Assembly: GCA_045593005.1 (NCBI GenBank)
Contig: JAZNVV010000013.1
Coordinates: 1 to 10,480, forward strand
Direction of reading: 5' to 3'
DNA length: 10,480 nucleotides
From: UBA11475 sp045593005
Lineage (GTDB): Bacteria; Bacillota; Clostridia; Christensenellales; Borkfalkiaceae
Below the pieces are notes generated by a model that saw nothing but the letters and a program-made list of their open reading frames with translations, was not told where the DNA came from and did no database searches. Position 1 is the first letter of the stretch, and each line of letters opens with the position of its first letter. A program made the position numbers and the translations under genes. This document shows, one piece after another, positions 1 to 6,664 of this stretch.

Positions 1-605
1 CTACCCTGACCGAAAAGAACTTGTATTGCATAACTTGGTATACTTGCAGCAAGCATGCCTAACAATACAAATAACGCTCTTAAAAGTAGTTTAGGACTTT
101 CTAACTGTTTAACGTTCTTGAGTAAGACTGTTAATAAATAGCCGATCGCTATACCTATTTCTACTGCATAAACAACGCTTCTCCAATGGATTTTATCCAT
201 CACTCCGTCCATCGCCACGTTTACAATACTCATTGTAGCAAACGATATTACATACATTGCTAATGCAAAATATTTAACTATAGGCGTAAGACTTTTGACG
301 TGTCTTTTAAAATATGGATAAGTAATCGTAGTAATTTCTGCAGCAAACGTAAACCACAAAATAATTACTGACGCGCATGCTTTTGCACTACCTAATGCGC
401 CAAACGGGGATTTTATATTAAGCCCTATCGTGTCGGAAATAACAAATTCCCCACCGATAAATCTTGCAAAAAACGCAAGAATAAGTATCCCTGTTACAAT
501 TTTTGCAAGAATATCTTTGAACTTGTCCGACTTGTTTCTAAAAACTACGAACACCCCAAAGGTAATCGCAATGGTGAGTAATGATATTAAATAATACCAA
601 ACCAT
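1..605 (-). CDS. Multi-pass membrane protein of unknown function (partial, C-terminus off the left edge)
   Basis: Reading from the ATG at 605-603, 201 full codons stay open to the window edge with no stop, so the C-terminus is missing. An AGGAGA ribosome binding site lies 7 nt before the ATG (613-618). The protein (starting MVWYYLISLLTIAITF) is very hydrophobic. Likely membrane spans are around residues 4-22, 35-53, 76-96, 108-130, 143-162 and 173-196, separated by short basic loops such as FRNKSDKFKD and YFKRHVKS. No catalytic or binding motif was recognised, and I cannot assign a family. It could be a transporter, a sensor or an enzyme of the membrane. It lies downstream of another membrane-protein gene on the same strand but is separated from it by a 204-nt hairpin-rich spacer, so it is probably transcribed separately. 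No convincing promoter was found in front of it. The coding call is firm; the function is open. Confidence 0.75.
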   Translation of the reverse strand, partial: MVWYYLISLLTIAITFGVFVVFRNKSDKFKDILAKIVTGILILAFFARFIGGEFVISDTIGLNIKSPFGALGSAKACASVIILWFTFAAEITTITYPYFKRHVKSLTPIVKYFALAMYVISFATMSIVNVAMDGVMDKIHWRSVVYAVEIGIAIGYLLTVLLKNVKQLESPKLLLRALFVLLGMLAASIPSYAIQVLFGQG

Positions 606-658
606 AAAATTTTCTCCTGTAGTGATATGTGTCGATATATATTTTGTGCAATTACTAT

Positions 659-677
659 TAAATTACATAGTAATTTA
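659..677. promoter_or_regulatory. AT-rich inverted repeat upstream of the membrane-protein gene
   Basis: Arms TAAATTAC and GTAATTTA (8 bp, perfect) are separated by ATA. The repeat sits 54 nt upstream of the start codon at 605, in the region where the promoter of that gene would be expected. It could be an operator. In such A+T-rich DNA a chance dyad is also plausible. Confidence 0.25.
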
Positions 678-697
678 TAATTAAAATTTTATGCACT

Positions 698-752
698 AAA
701 AAAACGGCCGCATACTGCCTACTACGTATAGACGTATTAAAACGAACCGTTT
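698..752 (-). terminator. Possible intrinsic terminator downstream of the orphan membrane-protein gene
   Basis: In minus-strand RNA, AAACGG (752-747) can pair with CCGTTT (707-702), and the 3' arm runs directly into seven T residues (704-698). The 39-nt interior contains a smaller perfect hairpin, TACGT-CTAT-ACGTA (736-723). The U-run is convincing. The closing stem is only 6 bp and competes with other pairings nearby, so strength is uncertain. It would end transcripts of the gene at 810-1253 or attenuate transcription into the gene at 1-605. Confidence 0.4.
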
Positions 753-803
753 ACTTCGTTTGTAAAAAAACACAAACGACAAACGGGCGCACGTCGTGCA
801 CCC
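698..803. repeat. Cluster of overlapping inverted repeats in an intergenic spacer
   Basis: Several dyads are packed into about 105 bp. GGGCGCACG (785-793) faces CGTGCACCC (795-803), with one mismatch that becomes a G-U pair in minus-strand RNA. TCGTTTGT (756-763) faces ACAAACGA (772-779) and is nested inside CCGTTT (747-752) facing AAACGG (781-786). AAACGAA (740-746) faces TTCGTTT (755-761), which excludes the previous pairing. TACGT (723-727) faces ACGTA (732-736). AAACGG (702-707) faces CCGTTT (747-752). The segment is richer in G+C than the flanking spacer. It could be a terminator with alternative folds, a structured leader for the gene at 1-605, or a copy of a dispersed palindromic repeat. 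Confidence 0.5.
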
Positions 804-809
804 TAATAT

Positions 810-1253
810 TTAGTTTAATATGATAGAATTTATTAGATATAAATCATTATAATTGTAAGTAGCAAATTTGTTACGTACAATATGTACAGATTTTTCCAAA
901 CAACGTTTAACGTTAATTAATAATCTTTCAAAAAGAGAGAGAATAACTTTAATTAACGCGTATATGCTTATTACAAGACCTAAAACAAATAATACGTTAA
1001 TTAAACTCATAAAAAACGTAATAACTGCATGAAAAATCAAAAAGATAATTCTGCCAGCATTTTCAAAAGAGCGATCAGTAACCATTTCTTTATCTAAAGT
1101 ATTACCTGACTTTGCTCCAAAAATGTTAAAGTTTGTAATAACGGATAATTCCCTCATGACATAAAAAGATAGGAACGTCAAAAATACCGATATAATAAAC
1201 ATCGGTTTTATTATAGGTCTTATTGAAAATTCTTTTTTATCGAATTTACTCAT
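810..1253 (-). CDS. Small membrane protein of unknown function
   Basis: This encodes 147 aa from the ATG at 1253-1251 to a TAA at 812-810. The open frame extends to an upstream ATG at 1331, but that codon overlaps the -10 box of the promoter at 1320-1348, so it would lie upstream of the transcript. The chosen start has a GAGG site at 1259-1262. The sequence begins MSKFDKKEF, followed by one membrane span at about residues 15-34. A polar loop of about 35 residues follows, then a long hydrophobic stretch (about 67-104) that could be two spans. The tail is basic and Lys/Arg/Asn/Tyr-rich and is probably cytoplasmic. No family was recognised. Strong promoter and ribosome binding signals support a real gene, although its composition is simple and no conserved motif is visible. 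Confidence 0.6.
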   Translation of the reverse strand: MSKFDKKEFSIRPIIKPMFIISVFLTFLSFYVMRELSVITNFNIFGAKSGNTLDKEMVTDRSFENAGRIIFLIFHAVITFFMSLINVLFVLGLVISIYALIKVILSLFERLLINVKRCLEKSVHIVRNKFATYNYNDLYLINSIILN

Positions 1254-1262
1254 ACTACCTCG

Positions 1263-1291
1263 TTTGTCAATAAAAAATAAAAATTGACAAA
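1263..1291 (-). promoter_or_regulatory. Inverted repeat in the 5' leader of the small membrane-protein gene
   Basis: Arms TTTGTCAAT (1263-1271) and ATTGACAAA (1283-1291) form a perfect 9-bp dyad with an 11-nt A/T-only loop. It lies between the predicted transcription start (about 1313) and the ribosome binding site, and directly abuts that site (1259-1262). The TTGACAA core also occurs in the -35 box of the same promoter (1342-1348). It could be a repressor operator or an RNA hairpin that limits access of the ribosome. Confidence 0.4.
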
Positions 1292-1319
1292 ATTTCCTAC
1301 TCTTTACACTTATATCCAA

Positions 1320-1348
1320 AATATAGCACATTTAACAATACTTGTCAA
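1320..1348 (-). promoter_or_regulatory. Sigma-A-type promoter of the small membrane-protein gene
   Basis: On the minus strand, a perfect TTGACA (1348-1343) is followed by a 17-bp spacer and TATATT (1325-1320), which matches five of six -10 consensus bases. The predicted transcript starts near 1313 and has a leader of about 60 nt. It rules out the in-frame ATG at 1331 as the start of the gene at 810-1253. Confidence 0.75.
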
Positions 1349-1444
1349 TATTTTGTAAAAAAAATATTAATTTTTTGTTAAATATTTTTTCTGAAAAACA
1401 CAACAATTTGTATTTGTAAAATTAAAATCCACAAATTAAAGCTT

Positions 1445-2818
1445 TTAAGGCTGATTTTTGGCTCGTTTAATTTCCAACATAACCGAAATTAATATAGGAA
1501 CAGATATAATAAAAGAAATTACGTCTGAAACGGTTTGAACAATTTCTATACCGAACAAACCAAAATTGCCCCAAAATATAAACAAAATCGGGATATATAC
1601 TATGCCTTGCCTACATAATGCTAATATTGACGCTCTTATAGGTCTACCTATGTTTTGCATCATCATATTGCTTGCAACGTAGAACCCTGAAATAGGGAAA
1701 GCAAACGCTTGGTAGCGCAATACTCTTTCAGCAAGTTCTAATGCTTTTTGCATATTTTCAGACGACAGTCCAGAATTGTTTTGGTTAAAAATCGCAACTA
1801 ACGGTCCTGCGAAAACGGTACATAATACTGTTGCAACGATTAAATAAATAGTTGCAATAAAGGTTGTAAACCAAAACGATTTTATTACCCTGTCATATTT
1901 TTTTGCCCCGTAGTTAAACCCACAAACTGGTTGAAAGCCTTGACCAAAGCCAAGCAAAATAGAAAAGATTATGTGCGCTATTTTTTGAGCAATAGAAATA
2001 CCAGCAATGGCATAGTCGCCGTAGCCTTTTACAACAAGCGTTAAAATTACCGTCGCAACACTTGCCATACCCTGCCTTAATAAACTTGGTGCGCCACCTT
2101 TGATAATTTCAAAAATAAATAACTTTGAAAAACGAAAGTTTTTAATTCTAAACCTAATATTGCCACCGTAAAAAGTTCCGACAAATAAAATAATAAATCC
2201 GATAATTTGGCTCAACATAGTAGCAATGCTTGCACCGTGAACACCGTTAAATAATTTAATAAAAATCGGATCTAAAATTATATTTAAAACAGCGCCAACA
2301 CCCATTCCAACCATTCCATATACAGCGTTGCCTTGAAAGCGCAACTGATTGTTGATGGTAAACGACGAAGTCATAAAGGGCGTCGCCAAAATTATGTATA
2401 AAAAGTACCCCTTGGTATATTCAGTCATAGTCGCATTTGATAAAACAGCGACAAGTTCATCAATAAAAATAAGTGAAATAACTGAAATTAACAATCCAAA
2501 AGCAAATGAATAGACAAGTCCTGTAACGGCAATTTGCTCTGCACTTTTGTCATTTTTTGCTCCAAGTGATTTTGAAATATAATTACCTGAACCGTGCCCA
2601 AAAAAGAACCCACACGCTTGCACGATTGACATATAAGACATCACAACGGAAACGCCTGCAATAGCGCTTTCGCCAAAACCACTAACAAAATAGGTGTCGG
2701 CAGCGTTATAAACTGCAGTAATTAACATACTGATAATTGTAGGAATAGATAGTAAACATATCCTTTTGTAAAGATTACCGTTTACTAAAAGTTGGTAGTT
2801 ATCTTTTTTACTTTGCAT
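1445..2818 (-). CDS. MATE-family multidrug/cation-coupled exporter
   Basis: This is a 457-aa polytopic inner-membrane protein, a usual length for the MATE family, which exports drugs or metabolites in exchange for Na+ or H+. The N-terminal MatE repeat shows the family pattern SIPTIISMLITAVYNAADTYFVS (about 24-46), a GHGSGNYISKSLGAKN-type loop after span 2, and the equivalent GAPSLLRQGMASVA and GFGQGFQPVCGFNYGAKKYD stretches in the second repeat (from about 240 and 290). About 12 spans are expected. The start ATG at 2818-2816 is preceded by AGAGG with only about 2 nt spacing, which is tight. The gene follows the galT-galE operon terminator by 16 nt, so expression needs its own promoter or read-through. 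The substrate cannot be told from sequence; the family also contains non-drug transporters. Confidence 0.9.
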   Translation of the reverse strand: MQSKKDNYQLLVNGNLYKRICLLSIPTIISMLITAVYNAADTYFVSGFGESAIAGVSVVMSYMSIVQACGFFFGHGSGNYISKSLGAKNDKSAEQIAVTGLVYSFAFGLLISVISLIFIDELVAVLSNATMTEYTKGYFLYIILATPFMTSSFTINNQLRFQGNAVYGMVGMGVGAVLNIILDPIFIKLFNGVHGASIATMLSQIIGFIILFVGTFYGGNIRFRIKNFRFSKLFIFEIIKGGAPSLLRQGMASVATVILTLVVKGYGDYAIAGISIAQKIAHIIFSILLGFGQGFQPVCGFNYGAKKYDRVIKSFWFTTFIATIYLIVATVLCTVFAGPLVAIFNQNNSGLSSENMQKALELAERVLRYQAFAFPISGFYVASNMMMQNIGRPIRASILALCRQGIVYIPILFIFWGNFGLFGIEIVQTVSDVISFIISVPILISVMLEIKRAKNQP

Positions 2819-2833
2819 ATCCTCTCGCCATAT

Positions 2834-2866
2834 AAAAACGGCTTACTTTATGTAAACCGTTTTTTT
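2834..2866 (-). terminator. Hairpin terminator after galE
   Basis: The arms at 2834-2846 and 2852-2864 pair over 13 positions around a 5-nt loop. In minus-strand RNA every position pairs, one as U-G, and the 3' arm ends in a run of five U. In plus-strand RNA the same position is a C-A mismatch, though that strand has a seven-T run (2860-2866). The wobble favours use in the minus direction, ending the methyltransferase-galT-galE transcript. No plus-strand gene ends here. Confidence 0.7.
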
Positions 2867-2877
2867 GATTTGGTCAA
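2849..2877 (-). promoter_or_regulatory. Weak candidate promoter for the MATE gene
   Basis: On the minus strand TTGACC (2877-2872), a 17-bp spacer and TACATA (2854-2849) resemble a sigma-A promoter with a poor -10 box. It overlaps the galE terminator hairpin. Some start signal is needed because the terminator lies only 16 nt before the MATE start codon, but this one is not strong. Confidence 0.25.
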
Positions 2878-2878
2878 A

Positions 2879-2904
2879 TTTCGCACTACCGTTATAATGC
2901 GAAA
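2879..2904. repeat. Inverted repeat between galE and the MATE gene
   Basis: TTTCGCA (2879-2885) faces TGCGAAA (2898-2904), a perfect 7-bp dyad with a 12-nt loop, starting 16 nt after the galE stop. It precedes the terminator hairpin in the same 100-nt spacer. It could be a transcript-end stabilising hairpin or an operator for the MATE gene. Confidence 0.35.
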
Positions 2905-2920
2905 ACGCTCCATAGTAATA

Positions 2921-3934
2921 TTATACGTTATATCCATTAGGATTTTTAAGTTGCCAGTTAAGCGCGTCGCGACACATGTCTTCAAGCGTTCTTTTTGCTT
3001 TAAAACCGATTAAGGCTTCAGCATAAGATGGATCAGCGTAACACATAGCAATATCGCCCGGACGTCTTGGGGTTATAACGTAAGGGATATCTTTGCCAAG
3101 CGCTTTAGAGAACGCTTTAATCATATCAAGAACGCTATAGCCTACGCCTGTACCAAGATTTACTATAAACAAACCAGGCTTTGTCATAAGCTTATCAACT
3201 GCAAGAACGTGACCTTCAGCAAGGTCTTCAACGTGGATATAATCTCTCACACCCGTGCCGTCAGGCGTTTCGTAATCGTCGCCAAAAACGTTAACGTGTG
3301 GAAGTTTACCTACGCATACTTTTGTAATATAAGGGGCAAGATTGTTTGGAATACCGTTAGGGTCCTCACCTATAAGCCCACTCGGATGCGCGCCGATAGG
3401 GTTGAAATATCTTAAAATTGCAATATTAAATTCGTTATCCGATTTATAAAGGTCTTTTAAGATATATTCAATAAATAACTTTGTAGAGCCGTAAGGGTTT
3501 GACGTTGAAAGTGGGAAATCTTCAGTAATAGGAACGGTATGTGGATTGCCGTAAACGGTTGCAGAAGAACTAAAAACAATACTCTTAACGCCATATTCAC
3601 GCATTACTTCGATAAGAACTAAAATGCCGTAAATATTATTATCATAATATTCGATAGGTTTTGCGCAAGATTCACCTACAGCCTTATATCCAGCAAAGTT
3701 TATAACCGAATCAATTTTATGTTCAGAAAAAACTTTATTAAGGGCTTCCCTATCCCTAATATCAGCCTTATAAAAATCCACTTTTTTACCAGTAATTTGT
3801 TCTACCCTTTCAACGGCAAGATATTTACTGTTTGATAAATTATCAACGCAAACTACGTCGTAACCTTTTTCTAAAAGTTTAATCATTGTATGGCTACCGA
3901 TATAGCCTGCGCCACCCGTTACTAAAATCTTCAT
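2921..3934 (-). CDS. galE: UDP-glucose 4-epimerase
   Basis: This is the cytoplasmic NAD-dependent epimerase that interconverts UDP-galactose and UDP-glucose, closing the Leloir cycle and supplying UDP-galactose for cell-surface sugars. It has 337 aa, essentially the family length. The Rossmann motif GGAGYIGSH is at residues 7-15, followed by DNLSNS (31-36). The catalytic Ser lies in FSSSATVYG (121-129), and the Tyr/Lys pair is Y148 and K152 in NPYGSTK. Further family blocks are RYFNPIGAHPSG (175-186) and GTGVRDYIHVEDLA (227-239). The start at 3934 has GGAGG 6 nt upstream, located inside the last codons of galT, and only 1 nt separates the galT stop from this ATG. Translational coupling with galT is likely. 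Assignment is firm; some GalE proteins also accept N-acetylated sugars, which cannot be excluded here. Confidence 0.96.
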   Translation of the reverse strand: MKILVTGGAGYIGSHTMIKLLEKGYDVVCVDNLSNSKYLAVERVEQITGKKVDFYKADIRDREALNKVFSEHKIDSVINFAGYKAVGESCAKPIEYYDNNIYGILVLIEVMREYGVKSIVFSSSATVYGNPHTVPITEDFPLSTSNPYGSTKLFIEYILKDLYKSDNEFNIAILRYFNPIGAHPSGLIGEDPNGIPNNLAPYITKVCVGKLPHVNVFGDDYETPDGTGVRDYIHVEDLAEGHVLAVDKLMTKPGLFIVNLGTGVGYSVLDMIKAFSKALGKDIPYVITPRRPGDIAMCYADPSYAEALIGFKAKRTLEDMCRDALNWQLKNPNGYNV

Positions 3935-3935
3935 A

Positions 3936-5477
3936 CTATGCCTCCATATTGCAAACCTTCATAAATTCGTCGAAACCTTTCTCTCCGATTTCGTCCTTTT
4001 TGAAGACTGCTGTATTAAATAATATATTTTTACAAGTTACGTTTACTCTATCTTTAACTGCGTTTACAGCCTCTTCTTTTGAAGAAACTTTTACCGTCTT
4101 AACAAGATCGGCAATCATATCTTTATGAGCAAATAAGTAATTTTCGCTATCAGAAAGAGCCTTTTCGTCATAAGGTGTGTTACCACACAAAATATCGGCA
4201 ATCATATCAAGCTGACGTTTTAGCCTTGCTGGTAAAATGAATAAGCCCATTGCTTCGATAAGCCCGATACCTTCCTTTTTTATGTTATGGTATTCAGGAT
4301 GCGCGTGGAAAATTCCGTCAGGATATCTTTCGTCAGTACGGTTGTTACGTAAAATCATATCTATAACGTAGTTATCGCCGTCCATTCTGACAATAGGTGA
4401 TAATGTATTGTGTGGCGTATCGCCCGTGAACGCCCTTACCCCACTTGGTTCGTAACTAAAAGTTTTCCAAGCCTCGATAACTTCACCTGCAAGTAAGGCA
4501 ATTTGTTCTCTATTTTTAGAAGTAAGTCTTATAACACTATTGTACCAGTCAACGATACCACAAATAACTTCAGGATACTTTGTTGACTTATATAACGTCT
4601 TGTACTTTGCTTTTTGCATAGGCATAACGTGCCCACCACCTTGATAATGTTCGTGATTTAATATAGAACCACCAACTATAGGAAGTGCGGCGTTACTACC
4701 AGCCATATAATTTGGGAAAACGTCAACAAAATCCAAAAGATTTCTAACAGTTTTAGGCGTGATTTCCATAGGCGTATGCTGTTTATTTATAACGATACAA
4801 TGTTCGTTATAATATGCGTAAGGCGAATATTGAACAAACCAGTCGCTACCGTCTAATGAAAGAGAAATCGTTCTAATATTTTCCCTTGCAGGATGGCTTG
4901 CGTGGCCTTCAAAGCCCTCGTTTTCTTTACATAATAAACAAGCAGGATATTTTGCCGTCTTTTTAGGAAGAGATAAGAGTTTTGCAATTTCCTTATTATC
5001 TTTTTCAGGCTTGGATAAGTTAATAGTAATTTCTAAAACGTTGTCGCCGTCAGAATATTCCCAACCGATATTTTTATCAATAGCCGTTTTTTGTATGTAG
5101 TTGTTTTTTATTGAAAGCTTGTAAAGATAATCGCACGCCTTTTGAATTCCGTCGGTTTCTTTAATCTTAAAAAAAGTTTCGTTAACCTTGCTTGGAAGTG
5201 GCGATAAAATACCGAAAATATACGTGCTATATAAATTTAAAAGCCCGTCCTTTGCAAGATTATTTTCGTCAGCGAAAGTTTCAACTTCTTTAACAAGTTC
5301 GTCAGGAACGGTATATGACTTAATATAATTTAAGTCGCCTGTTTCGTCACAAGGACAGTCAAGTCCAAACTCACGTAATAATAAGTTGCGCTTATAGATA
5401 ACGTCAAGGTCTTCTAAATGCAAAAATTCCTTTGCGTAAACTAAAAGTTTTTCAACCAAAAGTTTTCCGTCTACCAT
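3936..5477 (-). CDS. galT: Galactose-1-phosphate uridylyltransferase, type 2 (Firmicute form)
   Basis: This cytoplasmic enzyme transfers UMP from UDP-glucose to galactose-1-phosphate, giving UDP-galactose and glucose-1-phosphate. At 513 aa it matches the long type 2 family rather than the roughly 350-aa type 1 enzyme. The hallmark FPNYMAGSNAALPIVGG stretch begins at residue 254 and leads to NHEHYQGG (274-281). H275, H277 and Q279 form the His-x-His-x-Gln active-site motif, with H277 the expected nucleotidyl carrier. C180 and C183 form a CLLC pair, and YNEHCIVINKQHTPM (223-237) is also family-typical. The start at 5477 has AAGGAG 5 nt upstream. It lies 16 nt after the methyltransferase stop and 1 nt before galE. 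No galK is present in the window, so galactokinase must be elsewhere, or the pair may serve another source of galactose-1-phosphate. Confidence 0.95.
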   Translation of the reverse strand: MVDGKLLVEKLLVYAKEFLHLEDLDVIYKRNLLLREFGLDCPCDETGDLNYIKSYTVPDELVKEVETFADENNLAKDGLLNLYSTYIFGILSPLPSKVNETFFKIKETDGIQKACDYLYKLSIKNNYIQKTAIDKNIGWEYSDGDNVLEITINLSKPEKDNKEIAKLLSLPKKTAKYPACLLCKENEGFEGHASHPARENIRTISLSLDGSDWFVQYSPYAYYNEHCIVINKQHTPMEITPKTVRNLLDFVDVFPNYMAGSNAALPIVGGSILNHEHYQGGGHVMPMQKAKYKTLYKSTKYPEVICGIVDWYNSVIRLTSKNREQIALLAGEVIEAWKTFSYEPSGVRAFTGDTPHNTLSPIVRMDGDNYVIDMILRNNRTDERYPDGIFHAHPEYHNIKKEGIGLIEAMGLFILPARLKRQLDMIADILCGNTPYDEKALSDSENYLFAHKDMIADLVKTVKVSSKEEAVNAVKDRVNVTCKNILFNTAVFKKDEIGEKGFDEFMKVCNMEA

Positions 5478-5493
5478 AATTTCTCCTTAAAAT

Positions 5494-6624
5494 CTATCTT
5501 TTTATGCAGTTTTTTCTGAAAAATTCATAAAAACGGCACTCTTTACCAGAATTATATAATTTCCTATTTTTATCAGCACGCATACCAAAGTCTTTTTCAA
5601 ACCCGTCGGCTGACGTAATTAAAAACAACGACCAGTTGTCAAGCCCCCTATATATCTTTCCAAGTGTTTTATATAGAGAAGATACTTCGCTTTTACTTAA
5701 AAGCCTATCCCCGTACGGTGGATTTGTAACAATCGTACCGTTTGCATTTTTTGAAGTAAAGTCTTTAACGTCTTTAACTTCAAATGAAATTTTATCCGAC
5801 AGCCCAGCTCTAAATGCGTGCCTTTGGGCAAGTTTTATCGCTTTAGGATCAATATCCGAGCCGTGAAAATTTATCTTCTTATCAAGTCTTTCTTTATCCT
5901 TTGCCTCTTCATAAGCAAGTTTATAAACAGAACTATCAAATTTAGACCAGTTAGTATAATCAAAATCTCTTAATATTCCGGGCGCAATACCAAGCGCCAT
6001 TTTTGCACCTTCAATAACAATCGTGCCAGAACCACAGAAAGGATCTACAAATTCTTCATTATACCCAAAATCTGAAAGCATAAGCATTGCCGACGCCATA
6101 TTCTCACGCATGGGCGCCATAGCAACGTAATCACGATAGCCACGCTTGTGCAGACCTTGACCACTTGTATTAAGCAAAATAGCAACCGTGTCCTTAAAAA
6201 TAGAAAACTCTATCTTAAAAACCTCGCCACTTTCAGGCAAATCGGTAGTTTTATACGCTTTAGAAAGCCTTGTCATAACGGCTTTTTTGACAATTTTTTG
6301 ACTTGCCGTTACGGCAAACAACTGACTTTTAACACATTTACCGTCAACTAAAACGCAAGCAGTTTTAGGCATAAATTCTTCAAACGGAATAGATAAAACT
6401 CCGTCAAAAAGTTCGTCAAAAGTGATTGCAGTAAACTCACCAAGTGTGATATATACCCTGTCTGCCGTTTTTAAGAACATGTTCGCTCTTGCAACGGCAA
6501 GCGCGTCTCCATCAAAAGTTATTGCCCCGTTTATCGCTGGGTTTACACCATAACCAAGTTTTTCTATTTCTCTTTTAGTGACCGTTTCTATCCCAGAAGC
6601 AGTCGTAACAGTAATTTTATAAAT
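5494..6624 (-). CDS. THUMP-domain class I SAM-dependent RNA methyltransferase (RlmL/YpsC-like)
   Basis: This is a probable 23S rRNA guanine-N2 methyltransferase of the COG0116 group. Numbering from the ATT at 6624, an N-terminal ferredoxin-like/THUMP region spans about 1-150, and LHKRGYR (158-164) links to the Rossmann domain. DPFCGSGT (194-201) is SAM motif I, GSDID (255-259) binds the SAM ribose, and TNPPYGDR (300-307) is the N-PP-Y amino-methylation motif. The C-terminal NRKLYNSGKECRFYEF block is family-typical. The open frame extends to a TTG at 6693, but that codon is the -35 box of the promoter at 6665-6693. After the expected transcript start there is no ATG, GTG or TTG in frame before the conserved N-terminus. 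A strong AAAAAGGAG (6632-6640) points to ATT at 6624 (7 nt) or ATT at 6627 (4 nt). This gives 376-377 aa, the family length. It is the first gene of the galT-galE operon. Confidence 0.88.
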   Translation of the reverse strand: MYKITVTTASGIETVTKREIEKLGYGVNPAINGAITFDGDALAVARANMFLKTADRVYITLGEFTAITFDELFDGVLSIPFEEFMPKTACVLVDGKCVKSQLFAVTASQKIVKKAVMTRLSKAYKTTDLPESGEVFKIEFSIFKDTVAILLNTSGQGLHKRGYRDYVAMAPMRENMASAMLMLSDFGYNEEFVDPFCGSGTIVIEGAKMALGIAPGILRDFDYTNWSKFDSSVYKLAYEEAKDKERLDKKINFHGSDIDPKAIKLAQRHAFRAGLSDKISFEVKDVKDFTSKNANGTIVTNPPYGDRLLSKSEVSSLYKTLGKIYRGLDNWSLFLITSADGFEKDFGMRADKNRKLYNSGKECRFYEFFRKNCIKR

Positions 6625-6649
6625 AATAAAACTCCTTTTTAGACGGCAT
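6617..6649 (-). other. Ten-codon leader ORF overlapping the methyltransferase start
   Basis: The ATG at 6649-6647 opens a 10-residue frame (MPSKKEFYYL) that stops with TAA at 6619-6617, just inside the methyltransferase coding sequence and one base out of its frame. It has no ribosome binding site and would begin about 9 nt after the predicted transcript start. It may be chance. It could also feed ribosomes to the ATT start, or it could mark a single-base length difference that separated the original ATG from its gene. Confidence 0.15.
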
Positions 6650-6664
6650 ATTAATCTAAAAATA

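Noticed and set aside
622..651. TTGCAC / TATCAC pair as promoter of the gene at 1-605
   Set aside because: Transcription would begin at or inside the ribosome binding site (613-618), and both boxes are poor.
1254..1331. Longer N-terminus for the small membrane protein from the ATG at 1331
   Set aside because: The ATG overlaps the -10 box of a near-consensus promoter, and the ATG at 1253 has its own GAGG site.
1349..1444. Terminator for the MATE gene in the spacer after its stop codon
   Set aside because: Only A/T-only short dyads such as TTTTTC-AG-AAAAA are visible, with no G+C stem leading into a T-run.
2893..2898. Perfect TATAAT on the plus strand
   Set aside because: No plus-strand gene starts downstream, and no -35 box lies at a suitable distance. 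It sits in the loop of the 2879-2904 dyad.
2792..3013. Plus-strand open frame of 73 codons across the MATE/galE gap
   Set aside because: It overlaps the ends of two firm minus-strand genes and the terminator, has no ribosome binding site, and its sequence has no protein-like pattern. It is a shadow frame.
3886..4128. Plus-strand open frame opposite galT/galE
   Set aside because: It lies antisense to two firm genes and has no initiation signals.
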